Assembly (NCBI GenBank): GCA_018857735.1
Contig: JABMCL010001731.1
Span: 311,501 to 375,500 of the forward strand
Source: Alviniconcha marisindica
Taxonomy: Eukaryota > Mollusca > Gastropoda > Provannidae
DNA length: 64,000 nucleotides
Direction of reading: 5' to 3'
This document shows positions 45,126-57,111 of the stretch, in pieces. Each line of letters opens with the position of its first letter. Position 1 is the first letter of the stretch. Below the pieces are notes generated by a model, which saw only the letters and a list, made by a program, of their open reading frames with translations, searched no databases and was not told where the DNA came from. The position numbers were made by a program, and so were the translations under genes.

Positions 45126-45605
45126 TGATTGATTGATTGATGATCGCTTATATAGCGCTATTCTCCGCTCTCTTGAGCAGACTCACTGCGCTCGCATGTG
45201 ATTCTACATGAGTGACTAGCTTTTTATAGCGCATTTTTTGAATATCCACCGAAGTGGTGTACTTACAGCGCTGGCAGGGCTGGTGCCACATGAAACTGCA
45301 GCCGTCTCGGCGCAAGTTCTGTGTACACCATACGACCATGCACCATGTCACTTCACGCAAAGCCACGTACGTAAGGTGTATGCGTGTTTAGCTGTAACCT
45401 GCCACCTGCACTTTTGGCAGAATGACCGGGATCTTTACGTGCTACTGCGGTAACACGGGGTGGAACGGAACGGATACCGAAATAAGAGTCAGCACAGAAA
45501 GTCGACCCTGGAGAAGAAAATTCTCCCGCCGCTCCTGCAGGGATTCGAACCCGCGACCTTTCAATCACGAGTCCGGCGCTCTAACCACTGAGCTATCCCC
45601 GCCCC
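45126..45605 (-). repeat. SINE-1 copy b inserted in the multicopy gene
   Basis: Minus-strand SINE with tRNA-like head (GGGGATAGCTCAGTGGTTAG AGCGCCGG ACTCGTGATT ... GGGTTCGAATCCC), here with CGT at the anticodon position. The body is about 80-85% like copy a, with tail (TCAA)n at 45126-45141. It separates 45620-46180 from 44390-45110 of the same gene. Confidence 0.9.
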
Positions 45606-45619
45606 AAGTCACCTGAACG

Positions 45620-46180
45620 GATCAATAAGACAAACTGCAGAATGATCTATTGAAAGTCAAGCTAGTCAGGCAATTGCTCGTCTGTCTTCTACCTGCATTT
45701 TGCTCTCGAAAGCTGAGGACCGTGAGTAGAAGGCTATGACTCCAAGAAGCTTGCATGGGCTCGTCACTGCAAAATGTACAGTGCAACTGCAGTAACCTGG
45801 TGAACATGGCTTGTTCTAGTGAAGTGAGCTGCCTTGACCCGCAAAGACTCGGTGACATCAGAAGACACAATTCCAGCAGATGTGATTGCAGTGTTCCATC
45901 CTGTACCGTTGAGCCATTCTCCAAGCTGTTTGAATGCTGCCATCTTTATGTAGGAGACTCCTAATGACAAAATATCTCTCGCCACAAAATTATGTATCTG
46001 GCCAACACCACTGAATACGCTTAGCTAGGGCATAGAGTGGCTGTTCCATAACAAACACAGGTATTTGTCCTAGACTGATATGCATCATTGCTTCTCTTAC
46101 CGAACTAATTGCATGTTAAATTAATGCCGTGCTATGTGCATTGCCCATGAGGGGAGGCACCAATCCAATGATGGAAGCTG
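45620..46180 (-). pseudogene. N-terminal part of the invertebrate multicopy protein, minus strand
   Basis: From 46170 on the minus strand: ASIIGLVPPLMGNAHSTALI, a stop, then AISSVREAMMHISLGQIPVF, VMEQPLYALA and RIQWCWPDT, a stop and frame change. After 45985 it reads YIKMAAFKQLGEWLNGTGWN and AAHFTRTSHVHQVTAVALYI. This matches in order the family blocks 'GQxPVLxxDQPLYAxAKxIQWxWP' and 'GGLHIEMAxxKxLGDWLxGSGW...ASHVTRTRxAHQVTAxAL'. The region 45760-45620 is more decayed. Two stops and at least two frame changes are present. Confidence 0.75.
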
Positions 46181-46860
46181 TAATATCAAAGCATTTTTAA
46201 GAAATCCTTGTAGTCCACTGCCTGTGTCTCCAAAGAGGCTAGAACATGTTTCAACTGTGCACATTGCCTTTCATGGTCTTGAACGTCTGGGATGACAGCG
46301 CGACTGGTACTGAGCAGGGTGATTATGCAGTTCATAGCAGAAAGGTATCGCACAGGGATACTACTGACTGTGACGATTATGTTAGGAGTTAGAAACATGA
46401 CCACAGTGATCAGTAAAAAAAATGTCCAATCAGTGTGATTTCATGATACAGATGAGACGCCATAGGTTACACATTGCAGAGGTTGACTCCATGAGATTGC
46501 ACGTGGGGTCATGCTGGCCATTACGTCATTAGCGTGCCCCGGACGTTAGAGTGTTTACCCGCATAGAAAAAAAAATCAATAAAAAAACACACAAAAGTCA
46601 GTGTACTTCTACCTCTTATTGAAAAACAACACTGCTATTAACAACACTACAAATAAAAGACGGCTTGCATGTTTAATATCGCTTGGTTGATAATGATGAA
46701 GAGGGGGGGGGGGGGGGGGCGGGACGGGGAGGCACACCGACTTACTGGATGAAACCGCACGGTAAATGAATAAACGTAGATATGGAATGAACAGACGCAC
46801 TTTCCATCTTTCAGCTGGTGTCATTATTGTAATGTTCTTCCGTTAGGTAACCCATTTCCA
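46181..46860. other. Spacer with G run
   Basis: No recognised gene. A G run lies at 46702-46719. The 72-codon minus frame at 46186-46404 (HERQCAQLKHVLASLETQAV) adjoins the multicopy gene upstream and might be more of its N-terminus, but I cannot match it. Confidence 0.4.
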
Positions 46861-47313
46861 GACGTATCAGTGTGACGACGCAAATCGAGGCAGAAAAATC
46901 CGACATTGGGCAAAATAATTATAGCACGTCTTTTACAATTGTGCAGCACGGAAAAGGGTTGTCAAACCGCACACAGATGAATCAATCAAGTATATGGAAC
47001 TGATAGAAAAATCTTCTCTCTTTCTACGGTATTGTTAATTTTCACTTCGGTTGCAGAAGTATTTTTTGTTGTTGACACTGTTGCAGAAATTTGCAACACG
47101 TGGTGGTGGTGTCAAACGAAACGAAATGTAATGAAACAGGGTAGAATAGACAGAAGAATCTTTCATCTATTACATGATGTGGCTGTTTTCAGCATAAGTG
47201 CCGTGATTTTTCCGGCAACAGTAACGTTTGAGACATATGGGTAGGCGACGTGTAGTAACTTAAGTACACGGAATGGTTGCAGACTTCTGTGATCTAGCAA
47301 ACCCACTCTGAGT
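46861..47313. mobile_element. Relict end of a second giant-type TIR element
   Basis: Contains TTGCAGAAATTTGCAACACG and GTGGTGTCAAACGAAACGAA, matching the ~410-bp subterminal repeat. It ends GGTTGCAGACTTCTGTGATC-TAGCAAACCCACT, a diverged copy of the right TIR at 33332-33368. The other end is not found in the window. Confidence 0.6.
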
Positions 47314-47574
47314 GGAGAAAGAACAGGTAGCTAGTGGCGCAACAGAGGTACATATTATGTAAATGCAAGTCCGTGGAATCCAGGATATCAAGATGGCGAC
47401 GTGAAATGGCAGCGTGTCACTATAGTTTCTGCGCTTCTGTTGTTTGAAAGTGCAGTGTATGTATATATAGGTATGATTCAGTGATCGTAAAGACTTGCTT
47501 CACATCTTGCAGACAGTGAACTATGAGTGCCAACTCAAACTCGTACTTTTCCGATGATTTGTCACGCGACAAAC

Positions 47575-48439
<865 letters not shown>

Positions 48440-48849
48440 TTGTGTTGGTCGGTGGGCGTGTATATCCCACCCTATCTGAGGTGAATGTGGCCAAAGCTAC
48501 TAATCAAGTTTCAAGATCAAGTTTCAGCTGTGGATAGTGCAAATCCCACAGTGCTGTTATTGTCGTTGGCGATTTCAATCACACATGTCTCAGCCGGTAA
48601 AGCACTACCAAGATACAAACAGCACGTGGTCTGTCCCCACACTTGACCACTGTTACACGGTATACAAAGTGGCATATTACGCCAATACCGTGCCCCGCTA
48701 GGAAAATCTGACTACAACACCGTTCCGCTCTTGGCCCCTGCTTACGAGAAAGAAAAGAAAGAAAGAAAAAAGCGCAGAACTGTCAAGCCGGTGAAAAAGA
48801 CCGCGAAACTAAAGTGGAATCCCGAGAGTGCAGCGGCACTTCGCGGCTG

Positions 48850-48957
48850 CTTACCAAGCTGTCACAGAAGCTTACCAAGCTGTCACAGTGTCTCGAGAGA
48901 CACTGTGACAGCTTGGTAGAGACACTGTGACAGCTTGGTAAGCTTCTGTGTGGAATC
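48850..48957. repeat. Composite palindrome in LINE linker
   Basis: GCTTACCAAGCTGTCACAG occurs twice on the left, and its inverse CTGTGACAGCTTGGTA twice on the right of a TCTCGAGA centre, so it can form a ~50-bp-arm cruciform. It interrupts the LINE linker frame. Confidence 0.85.
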
Positions 48958-49299
48958 ATGCACCCACACACAGACAGTCTCTGTCTACGCTAACCGGACA
49001 AGCCGCGGTTTACAAAAGAGATGAAAAACAAGTTCGTGGCTAAGGATGCTGCCTTTAGGACTGGCGACGGCGTGGAGTTTTGGCGGACAAAGTACAAAGC
49101 ATAGCTAAAGCAGAGTACAAAAGCAAGCTGGAGGATTAGTTCGTCTCCAACAACATTCATGCTGAGTGGCAACGCATACAGACTATCACACAGTACAAGG
49201 CGAAATCGGCAGCTATTAACCAAACACTTCCAGACCAACCCGTTTTTACAGGCAGTACTCAGCTGCTGCGGAGCCCCATCACCCTCCCTCCTCGCTGCC

Positions 49300-49610
49300 T
49301 CCAGCTCCCACCGCCGGACCTCTCCCAACAGGACTCTACTCTGCTGCTGGTCATCAGCCGTCGCCTCCCGCTCTCATCCCCAGACCCCCTCCCACCGGAC
49401 ACGCCTCTGCTGCTGGTCATCGGATATCGCCTCCATCCCCAGTCCCCCTCCCACCGGACACGCCTCTGCCGCTGGTCATCAGGTGTTGCCCGCAGCCCCC
49501 ACCCCCAGTCCCCATCCCATCGGACCCGCCTCTGATGCTGGTCATCGTCAGCTGCTGCTTCCAGCCCCCGCACCCAGTCCCCCTCCCACCGGACCCTCCT
49601 GTTCTCCGCT
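49300..49610 (+). repeat. ~65-bp proline-coding minisatellite in LINE ORF
   Basis: Four to five units of CCCAGTCCCCCTCCCACCGG plus CTCTGCTGCTGGTCATC, with lengths 63-69 (multiples of three), placed between endonuclease and RT. It encodes Pro/Ser-rich repeats. Confidence 0.75.
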
Positions 49611-50320
49611 TCCGACCATTACCTGGTCTTCATCGACCATCTGACGTGTGCCGTGCTACCTTGAGATTTTGTGCAGACCAGCTGGCTCCAGGGTTCGCTG
49701 CTCTGTTTAACAAATCGCTGGAGCAATGCCACGTCCCACGATGGTGCAAGACCTCCACCATAGTGCCGGTTCCCAAGAAGCCCAGCATAGCACGCCTCAA
49801 CGATTATCGACCGGTCGCTCTGACCTCCGAGGTCACGAAAGTGAGCGCCTGGTTCTCGGATTCCTCAGGGCATCAACTGATCATCAGCGTTCGCGTACCG
49901 CGCCAACAGATCCATCGATGCTGCTGCCGCGCTTGCTCTGCATCGCATTCTGCAGCATCCTGAGACCTCAGGCACATATGCCGGGGTGCTGGTCGTGGAT
50001 TTCAATTCAGGATTCAACACGATCATTCCACGAAAGCTGTTTGACAAACTGATCCACATGGGCGTCGAGAGTTTTCTATGCATGTGGATTCTTGACTTCC
50101 TCCAGGACAGGCTCCAGTCAGTGAGAATTGGCAAGCAGACCTTTAAGGAGATCACCCTCAACGTCGGTGCTCCTCAGGGGTGTGTGCTCTCACCTCTGCT
50201 GTTCTCGCTGTTCACAAATGACAGCCTGTCATTTGAGCAATTCATAGTCATGGTTAAGTTTTCAGATGACACCACACTGGAGGGTCTGATCCAAAACTTC
50301 GATGAGTCGGCGTACCGGTG

Positions 50321-51013
50321 TAAAGCCCGTTCTTAACTGGGCGAATGTTCGGACAGTTCGACGAACTATGATTCGTTTCTTAACTGAACTTTTAGTTCGC
50401 CGAACATGGTTCGGACAGTCCAAACTTTACTTCGTTCTCAACTGGCTTGTAATGAGATGCAAGCTTCGGCCCGAACTTGCGGCAGACGCGCAGCAGACAG
50501 CATGATCGAAAATGTAGGCTAAAGTCAAGTCAAGTCAATATACTTTAATCATCCCTGACAGGGTAATTCAACTAACTACTATCTCATTCTGGGTCTCCGA
50601 GACGAAGCTGCGCCTCCCACAATCAAATAAACAAATTCCCTCCGAAGCGAGTGAAGAACCTAGCGACACCGTCCATTTTTATTTTTATTTTTGTTCATCC
50701 ACAGGAGAGCTCTGCTCTCAGCCAATCAGAGGCGATGTTCGTCGAATAGGGCGAATGTTCCCAGAACATGTTAGGCGAAGCTTTTTGGACCCCGAATATA
50801 GCTTCGACGAATACTTCCAACTAGGTTCGCGAAGAAAAGTTCGCCCAATTAATAACCAACTAGGTTCGCCGAATACTCAGCCAATCAGAGGCGATGTTCG
50901 TCGAATAGGGCGAATGCTCCCAGAACATGTTCAACGAAGCTTTTTGGACCCCGAATATAGCTTCGACGAATACTTCCAACTAGGTTCGCGAACAAACATT
51001 CGCCCAAGTAAGA
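50321..51013. mobile_element. MITE with ~28-bp TIRs inside the LINE
   Basis: The left end TAAAGCCCGTTCTTAACTGG GCGAATGTT is matched in reverse complement by the right end (AACATTCGCCC AAGTAAGAACGGGCTTA). It contains two copies of a ~100-bp unit (starting GATGTTCGTCGAATAGGGCG, at 50734 and 50894) rich in GTTCG/CGAAC. No coding capacity. It interrupts LINE ORF2 between FSDDTTLEGLI...DESAY and LAGWCSVND. Confidence 0.8.
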
Positions 51014-51400
51014 ACGGGCTTAAGGCTTAGAGGTTGGCTGGCTGGTGCTCTGTAAATGACAGAGTTAAATGTGTGCAGAACTGATAAAAGAAATGGTCTT
51101 TGATTATAGGAAAAAGAAAGCGCCTCTTGTACCACTCACCACTGTTTGGTGCAGCAACACGTGTCAAAAGGACAAAAATTAACTAGAAAGGATAGTCCGC
51201 ACAGCCTCTAAGATCACAGGCAGTGACCTGAAATTGACTGGGTCTATCTGCGATCAGAGTTAAAGTGACCATGGCTGTCCAGGACATATCGCACACAGCC
51301 AACCACCTCCTCCCTCTGGACGCAGATACAGGACCATGAAGTCTAGAACAGTTTTTACCCTCAAGCAATACACTTTTTTAGCACGTGATCATTGTGTGTA
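51014..51400 (+). pseudogene. L2/CR1-type LINE ORF2 C-terminus
   Basis: Continues the LINE: WLAGALxMTELNVC-like sequence, then in mixed frames ERIVRTASKITGSDL (51190) and FYPQAIHFF near 51350-51380, matching the 'KIVxxASKIIGxPLP...RRYRxxKxRTxRxxxSFFPxAI' tail. Confidence 0.65.
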
Positions 51401-51663
51401 AACGACGATCAAAGAACCAAACTTTGCTCAGCCTGTTTTTAGTTGTTTAACAAACAACAAGAAGATTATTTCCAAATGCATGTGTGTTTGTGTGAGTGTA
51501 CATGCGTGTGGGCGGGCGTGTATACGTGCGTGCATACATGCGTGTGGATGTTGGAGTGTGCGAGTGAATGTGTTTTAAAAGTAGGACTATAATTTATGTT
51601 ATATTGTGTCATTTTAACGTTATCTACAAATGTGTGTCAGTGTGGGGGTGGGGGAGAGGGGGC

Positions 51664-51667
51664 GTGC

Positions 51668-51739
<72 letters not shown>
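51664..51739. repeat. (TG)n microsatellite
   Basis: About 35 TG units, shortly after a TGTG/CGTG-rich tail at 51480-51570. Confidence 0.95.
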
Positions 51740-51741
<2 letters not shown>

Positions 51742-52020
51742 CTTTTACCTGCAATTTAAACTTCCTATTAGTATCAAAAAAGTCTTAATTGAGTGAATTC
51801 CTCAGCCAAACTCAGACTGTGGCCCAGCCCTACAGAGACCTAAATCAATCTTTGTTTCTTTAAAAAATCTTTTTTTTTAAATAATAAAAAATAAAAAATG
51901 AAGTCTTCACATACCTTGGTATCTTTCCATTGTTCGGACTTCTTCAATAATTCAATGTTTTATGTCTGTTCACATCTAGGTGATATTGCTTTATTAGACA
52001 AAGAAAAGAAAAATATGTAA
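51740..52020. other. A/T-rich spacer
   Basis: Nothing recognised. Confidence 0.4.
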
Positions 52021-52336
52021 GGGTCATTCTCCTGAAAACTGGACGAAAGAGGGTGCCACTTTCCCGATGAAATAAACACTAAACTAAAACATGAAACTTT
52101 TTAAACTACTGCTATATTTCTGATGTAATGTGTTTGGAGATATAAGGGAAATGTCACAATGGGTAAATGCATCATTATTTCTTGCGCTGTGAGCCTTTTT
52201 TGGTAAAAATCGCGACATTTTCATGGCCGCCATTTGTGACAAGGCTTTGGGAAGGTTAGCTGATCGCAGATATTTCCTTGGGATCGTTCATGATTGAATA
52301 AAAACAGGTTTCATGAGAAAGAAGGAGGCCAGTTCT

Positions 52337-52671
52337 AACTAAGTAAACATGGTGCTTAACGTCCACAGAAACCATAAGGCTTATTAGGGACGGGGAGAAG
52401 GGGGGGGGGGGGGTATGGAGGGGGGGGAAGAGGGAGATTATATACCTATCGCTACACTGTCACCACCAGAATGATTCCTGCATTAAGATGGGCAGCGATG
52501 AGAGCCATTTTAATGTTTCAGTAGGAAGTGATGGACAAAGTCACAGGACAGTGTCCACAAACCACAACCTTTCTGAAGAGAAAGGAGAGCCGAAGTGGTA
52601 TGGAACCGAGGTCCTTCCGCTTACAGACCTAACGCCTTACCGTTAGGCCAAACCGGCTCACAAGGCCAGTT
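52337..52671 (-). repeat. SINE-2 copy inside element C
   Basis: Minus-strand SINE: the head at the right end reads (complement) GAGCCGGTTTGGCCTAACGG TAAGGCG; the body and tail run to TTAAGCACCATGTTTACTTA at 52337. The flanking sequence 'GGCCAGTTCTAAC ... GGCCAGTTCTTAC' on both sides suggests a ~13-bp target duplication (GAGGCCAGTTCT at 52326 and AAGGCCAGTTCT at 52662). Confidence 0.85.
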
Positions 52672-53747
52672 CTTACATACAAATGGTATTTATTGTGTGT
52701 TGCTTGCTATTAACAGCTCCAAACAAAGGAAAGATAATCTCGCACGTTACCGATGGTGTCTTCTGAGTGTGTATCATGATAGTGTGACAACGGAAACTAA
52801 AAAACTTTTTTTTTTTTCATCAGCTTAGTAGATAACCACATTTCACCTTATTTTTAATGCTTGTTTGATGACAAAAGAGTAGATGGGTCATTCTCCTGAA
52901 AACTGGACCACAGAGGGTGCCTTTTCCCGATGAAATAAAAATTAAACTAAAACATGAAACTTTTTAAACTACCGCTATATTTCTGATGTAATGTGTTTGG
53001 AGAAATAAGGGAAATGCCACAATAGGTAAATGCATCATTATTTCTAGCGCCGTGAGCCTTTTTGGGTAAAAATCGCGACATTTCATGGCCGCCATTTGTG
53101 ACATGGCTTTGGGAAGGTTCATGATTGAATAAAGACAGGTTTCATGAGAAAGAAGGAGGCCAGTTCTTACATACAAATGGTATTTATTGTGTGTTGCTTG
53201 CTATTAACAGCTCCAAACAAAGGAAAGATAATCAGTGTCTCGCACGTTACCGATGGTGTCTTCTGAGTGTGTATCACATTGTGACTTGTTCACAACGGAA
53301 ACTAAAAAAAATGTATTTTTTTCATCGGCTTAGTAGATAACCACATTTCACCTTATTTTTAATGCTTGTTTGATGACAAAAGAGTAGATACGAAATAAAT
53401 TACAGTCATTTCTTCAGGGGTGGTTGACGTGGTGTCTTAACAATGATGTAACGTGCGAGCACACAAAATAATTATTTCTGCTTGTACCATTGACCTTCGA
53501 CCTACCCTAACGTACCAGTCCACTTCAGCTGACTTGCGGCAGCAACGTTTGACCTCTTTTTGCGCTGTGTGAGGTGTATTATTTTACTAGAAAAGGGAAA
53601 GCACTGTGGTGTCTTCAGGGGTGAGGGATGTAACGCTCGTGACACATATTTGTTCCACTCGGCTGAGTGATTGTTTGCAATCTTTTGTAACCAAACTTAG
53701 TATTGTGGTGCACCACCATGAGCTGGAATGTCATGCGAAAAAATGGG

Positions 53748-54228
53748 AGGTCAAGGTCACAGTGTGGGCTTATATAATCAAAATATGACAGTTTCTAGTA
53801 TATCTTTTATTAGTTCTAAACCAGTGAGTCTTTTGCAACCAAACTCAGTTTGAGTGTAGATCATCATAAGCAAAGAAGTGTCAGTGAAAATGTTGGATTG
53901 CTGTGTTCAAGGTCCAATTCACAGCCAAGGTTAAAGGTTTCAGTTAATGTTAGTTTGGATGATATCTTATGCATCGCTGAACCATTTGTAACCAAACCCA
54001 GTTTTGGTGAGACATCTTATAGCCGAGCTCATAGGAAAAATGGGTTTCTATCTTCAAGGTCAAGGTCACAGTAACTGAATTTCGGTTCATACAATCAAAT
54101 ATGACTACTTCTATTATATGTTCTGAACTGCTGACTTTTGGGGACGACCAACTTAGTTTGACAGTGCATGTTCAATAGCTGGAATGTCTTGTGAAAAGGT
54201 TGCTTTGCTATATTCAAGGTCAAGGTCA
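53748..54228 (+). promoter_or_regulatory. AGGTCAAGGTCA (DR0) motifs in copy C
   Basis: Exact 12-mers at 53748-53759, 54057-54068 and 54217-54228, with a partial one near 54351. These are the same positions in the element as in copy A. Confidence 0.4.
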
Positions 54229-55282
54229 CAGTGAAGGTTCTGAACTTCAGTGAATGTTTGCCCGGACAATATCTCTGATCGGTCAAACTTAGTATGGTGA
54301 TGCATCATCATCAGCCAGACTATCATTCAGAAATATCATTTTGCGATGTTCAAGGTCAAAGCCACAATCGTTTCTACTAGATCTTCAGAAATACTGAAAC
54401 TTTTGCAATCCAAATTAGTTTGATGGTACATAATCACAAGACAGGGTAAGACACCGTGAAAAGATTTTCTTGCTTTTACACAGGACGTGAGACAGAATAT
54501 GGCTTGGGGGGCTGTGGACTAGATTGCTGCTACTCTTGGCTATCCCGATATCTAAAGCTGGGGTCAGTACCGGTTCCAATCAAGAAAATGTGGAAAGAAC
54601 ATTGCTTTTGTAATTTTGTAATGAAGTACACTTGTTTATTAATTTTTTTGGTCAATGGTTCAAGTGTGTTATTCTTATATCCTTTTGTACTTGTGATGCT
54701 GTCCACATAACATGTGAGACAGATTACTAATTAAGTGCGATTGGTTATTAACTTTAGAAAGCAAAAAACAAATATCCCTCTGACATGTATATTTATATAT
54801 ACGGTTCAGACCAAGTTAGCGCAATGCATCCCCCCCCCCCTCTCCCTCCAAATTACTTTGGGGAAGAAAAAGAAAAAAAAGAAGAAAAAACTAAGGAAAA
54901 GAAATGTGTAATCTATTTCGTGCATGTCTGTACTTCGAAGAAGACATTCTAAACCAAAATCGTTAAAGTGGCAGGACAATTTTTATATATATTTATGTCA
55001 GATATTTTTATTAATTAGGAAGTATTGTATAATAAAAAGGCACGAGTCAAACTGGCCACTGAGCCGACTCTATTCATGCATTTCTGGTGTCTTCTGTAAC
55101 ACGCGAGACACTGACCTATGACATAACATAATGCACAATAGACGATCTTCGGAAATCGAGGGGACTGCACTCGGTAAGTGCCTGCGGGTGTAGCGCAGAG
55201 TAGGCACGCTTTGTTGGGGGTACAGTAAAACCGCGGGAAAGATGGCCAGATACTGGTAAAAGAAGCAGAAAAGGCATTAGAA

Positions 55283-55465
55283 ATGCCGGCCAAGCACTGT
55301 CTGTGGGGTACATGCAGCTCTGATAGTAGGTTCCCCCAGTTTTGTGAAGGCGTCCGCTTTGTGCCTTTTGCCAAACCAACGCGAACGCTTGAAATACTCC
55401 TTCGTTGGAGGAGCAAAGCCTGCGGGCGTCCCCACAGCCAGTCCAATGTCAGCAAAATTATGTTT
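55283..55465 (+). CDS. THAP zinc-finger N-terminal segment
   Basis: ATG at 55283 opens MPAKHCLWGTCSSDSRFPQF, then GVRFVPFAKPTRT and SKACGRPHSQSNVSKI. The CxxxxC pair near residues 6-11, the GVxFxPFPKP block and the later KACGRPHxQxNVxKI are characteristic of THAP DNA-binding domains that serve as transposase or host DNA-binding modules. The second zinc pair (usually VCSxHF) is not in frame, and the sequence turns A/T-rich, so it is either in a further exon or lost. The frame runs on to 55537 with non-THAP residues. Confidence 0.7.
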
Positions 55466-56880
55466 TTATTTTATTTTTTATTACTCGAAGCGGTCGGAAT
55501 TTCGCACACGAAAGGAGCGTCTCAGCCAGTGAAATGACCATTAGCAAGAGATGTGACGTGCCCAGTTGCTTTTTGTTCGTAGTTGTTGCTGGTCATTGTG
55601 TGTGTGTGTTAGGGAGCCAGTTGTATGTTTTTGCTTTGAGGATGGAATAACAAATATAACGTAAGCACTGTGTAAAATATGAAAATCTTCGGTAATATCC
55701 AAGGAGGCGGTCGGCAATTCCTGGGACATTTTAAATGCCAATTTGAGTCACTTATAACATTTAAATCAATAAACCGCTTTATATCTAATGAATGAATCCA
55801 AAATTTGCGACAAAAGTGAGTTTTATTACAGTACACGATCAATTGTTTTGCCAACATCAGCACTGAGGAAGCCTGCACGCGGTTACTCGGAAACTAGATC
55901 TAGATCAAACGTCAATGGCGCATAAGCATGCTGAAACTAGTGAAAGACAAATGTGATAAAACTCACTTTTCAGTCAGGCCTCGTGACTTTTTACACCCAT
56001 CTCCAATAAATTCTGCATTTTATGTTGTTATTATGTTTGTTTTGGTCTGCTTATGCAGATTTCTCTGGCAGATTGCACACTTTGATCTATCCTTAAATCT
56101 ATTTCTGGGTGATTTCTGAATTTCAAGTCATTATTCTCTAACAGTGTACCACCTCTAACTCTGAACAAATTCAGTGAATATTGTATTAATTAACAGTACA
56201 CACTCGCTGCTGAAGTGCATGTAAACTTTTTGTTGTTTACACTACCCTCCTGATGTTAAATGTCCTGATGGACATTTTGCTTCACGCAGACACACAACAC
56301 AGAGCTGTCGATCTATCGAGATGCGAGTTTATAAGAGACATTATCAACACCTCAGAACTTACCATATTTGAAGCAATCTTTAGGTGAGATACCTGGCGAA
56401 GATTGTCGACTACTATCCACAATCTGACGCGAGTGATGGAATAGAGCAACTGGCTTCGCTATTCCTGGTTCTGTATTCGATCCTCTGCTCGCAGTGATCT
56501 GCTTCTGGTAAGCCATGAAGCGCTACTGACGATGCAGCAGAGTTACCGATGATTTTTTTTTTTTTTTACATTTCTTCTTCTTAATCAAGAACACGGTGTA
56601 AATAATGAACGCTCACAGTCGATTCAGTCAGTCCGCCATTTCAAACGGACACACCGCATGTGGCCCCGCCAAAACTAAGACCGTTGTACGCGGAAAAGAA
56701 GAAGAAAAAGGTGTTTCTAGCGCATATCGCGCATCTGGCAGTCCAGTATAGTATAGGTCCATGCCTGAAGGTCTGATACTGTCACAGACCAGCGCTTTTC
56801 GACTGCCGCCTCCATTCTGAAATCATGGACCTTATATATGTCAGTAGTCCGTGTCTGAAATGATGTCCTACCGCAGGGGC
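55466..56880. other. Interior of the THAP element
   Basis: Contains an inverted pair (CAAAAGTGAGTTTTATTAC at 55811 and GTGATAAAACTCACTTTTCAG at about 55953, 19-21 nt) and TATAGGTCCATG / CATGGACCTTATA near 56752 and 56825. No clear transposase frame. Confidence 0.5.
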
Positions 56881-57111
56881 TTCACTCTTCCGGATTATCT
56901 CCCTGTTATTTCCGGAAATCGTCTATTAACCAAGTTCCTGTCACCCTGTCAATTTATGTCTTATATTTATGTACACTAGATGTCAAGCTTTCATTTCCAA
57001 ATAATAGCATTAAAAAAATTCACACTTTGAATTTTTACCCTCTATGTCACAATTTTGACCAGTTTTCAGGAGAATGACCCATATATATATATATCTAAAG
57101 CATATATATTA

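Larger units (their letters stand above)
48440..50320 (+). pseudogene. L2/CR1-type LINE ORF2: endonuclease and reverse transcriptase
   Basis: The endonuclease end reads GVYIPPYLSEVNVAKA and AVIVVGDFNHT (catalytic GDFN, 48568-48579). After a divergent linker the RT shows LRFCADQLAPGFAALFNKSL, then VPRWCKTSTIVPVPKKPS and NDYRPVALTSEVTKV (fingers). After a frame change it reads GVLVVDFNSGFNTIIPRKLF, NVGAPQGCVLSPLLFSLFTN and VKFSDDTTLEGLI (palm; both catalytic Asp positions kept, 50259-50270). Frame changes near 49850 and 49985 and stops in the linker make it a pseudogene. The C-terminus resumes at 51014 after a MITE. Confidence 0.8.
55139..56925 (+). mobile_element. Nested TIR transposon with THAP-domain coding
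   Basis: Copies A and B read CACAATTAACC continuously, whereas copy C has 1787 bp inserted there. The insert starts TAGACGATCTTCGGAAAT and ends with the complement of TAGACGATTTCCGGAAAT (16 of 18 identical). The right flank is TTAA and the left TTAA copy is missing or mutated. THAP domains accompany several DNA transposon groups (P, Kolobok, others); Kolobok inserts at TTAA, so it is one candidate. No transposase catalytic domain is recognised, so the element is probably an internally deleted derivative. Confidence 0.7.
52021..57079. mobile_element. TIR element 'GGGTCATTCTCC' copy C, composite
   Basis: The left end GGGTCATTCTCCTGAAAACT occurs at 52024 and again at 52886; the right end CAGTTTTCAGGAGAATGACC is at 57060-57079. 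The first left part (52024-52884, carrying a SINE-2) is followed by a second, full-length-type copy (52886-57079) enlarged by a 1.8-kb nested THAP element. It aligns to copy A through the internal ~155-bp repeats. Confidence 0.8.

Noticed and set aside
52590..52665. tRNA-like sequence on the minus strand
   Set aside because: It is the head of SINE-2, shared with 36736, with a degenerate cloverleaf.
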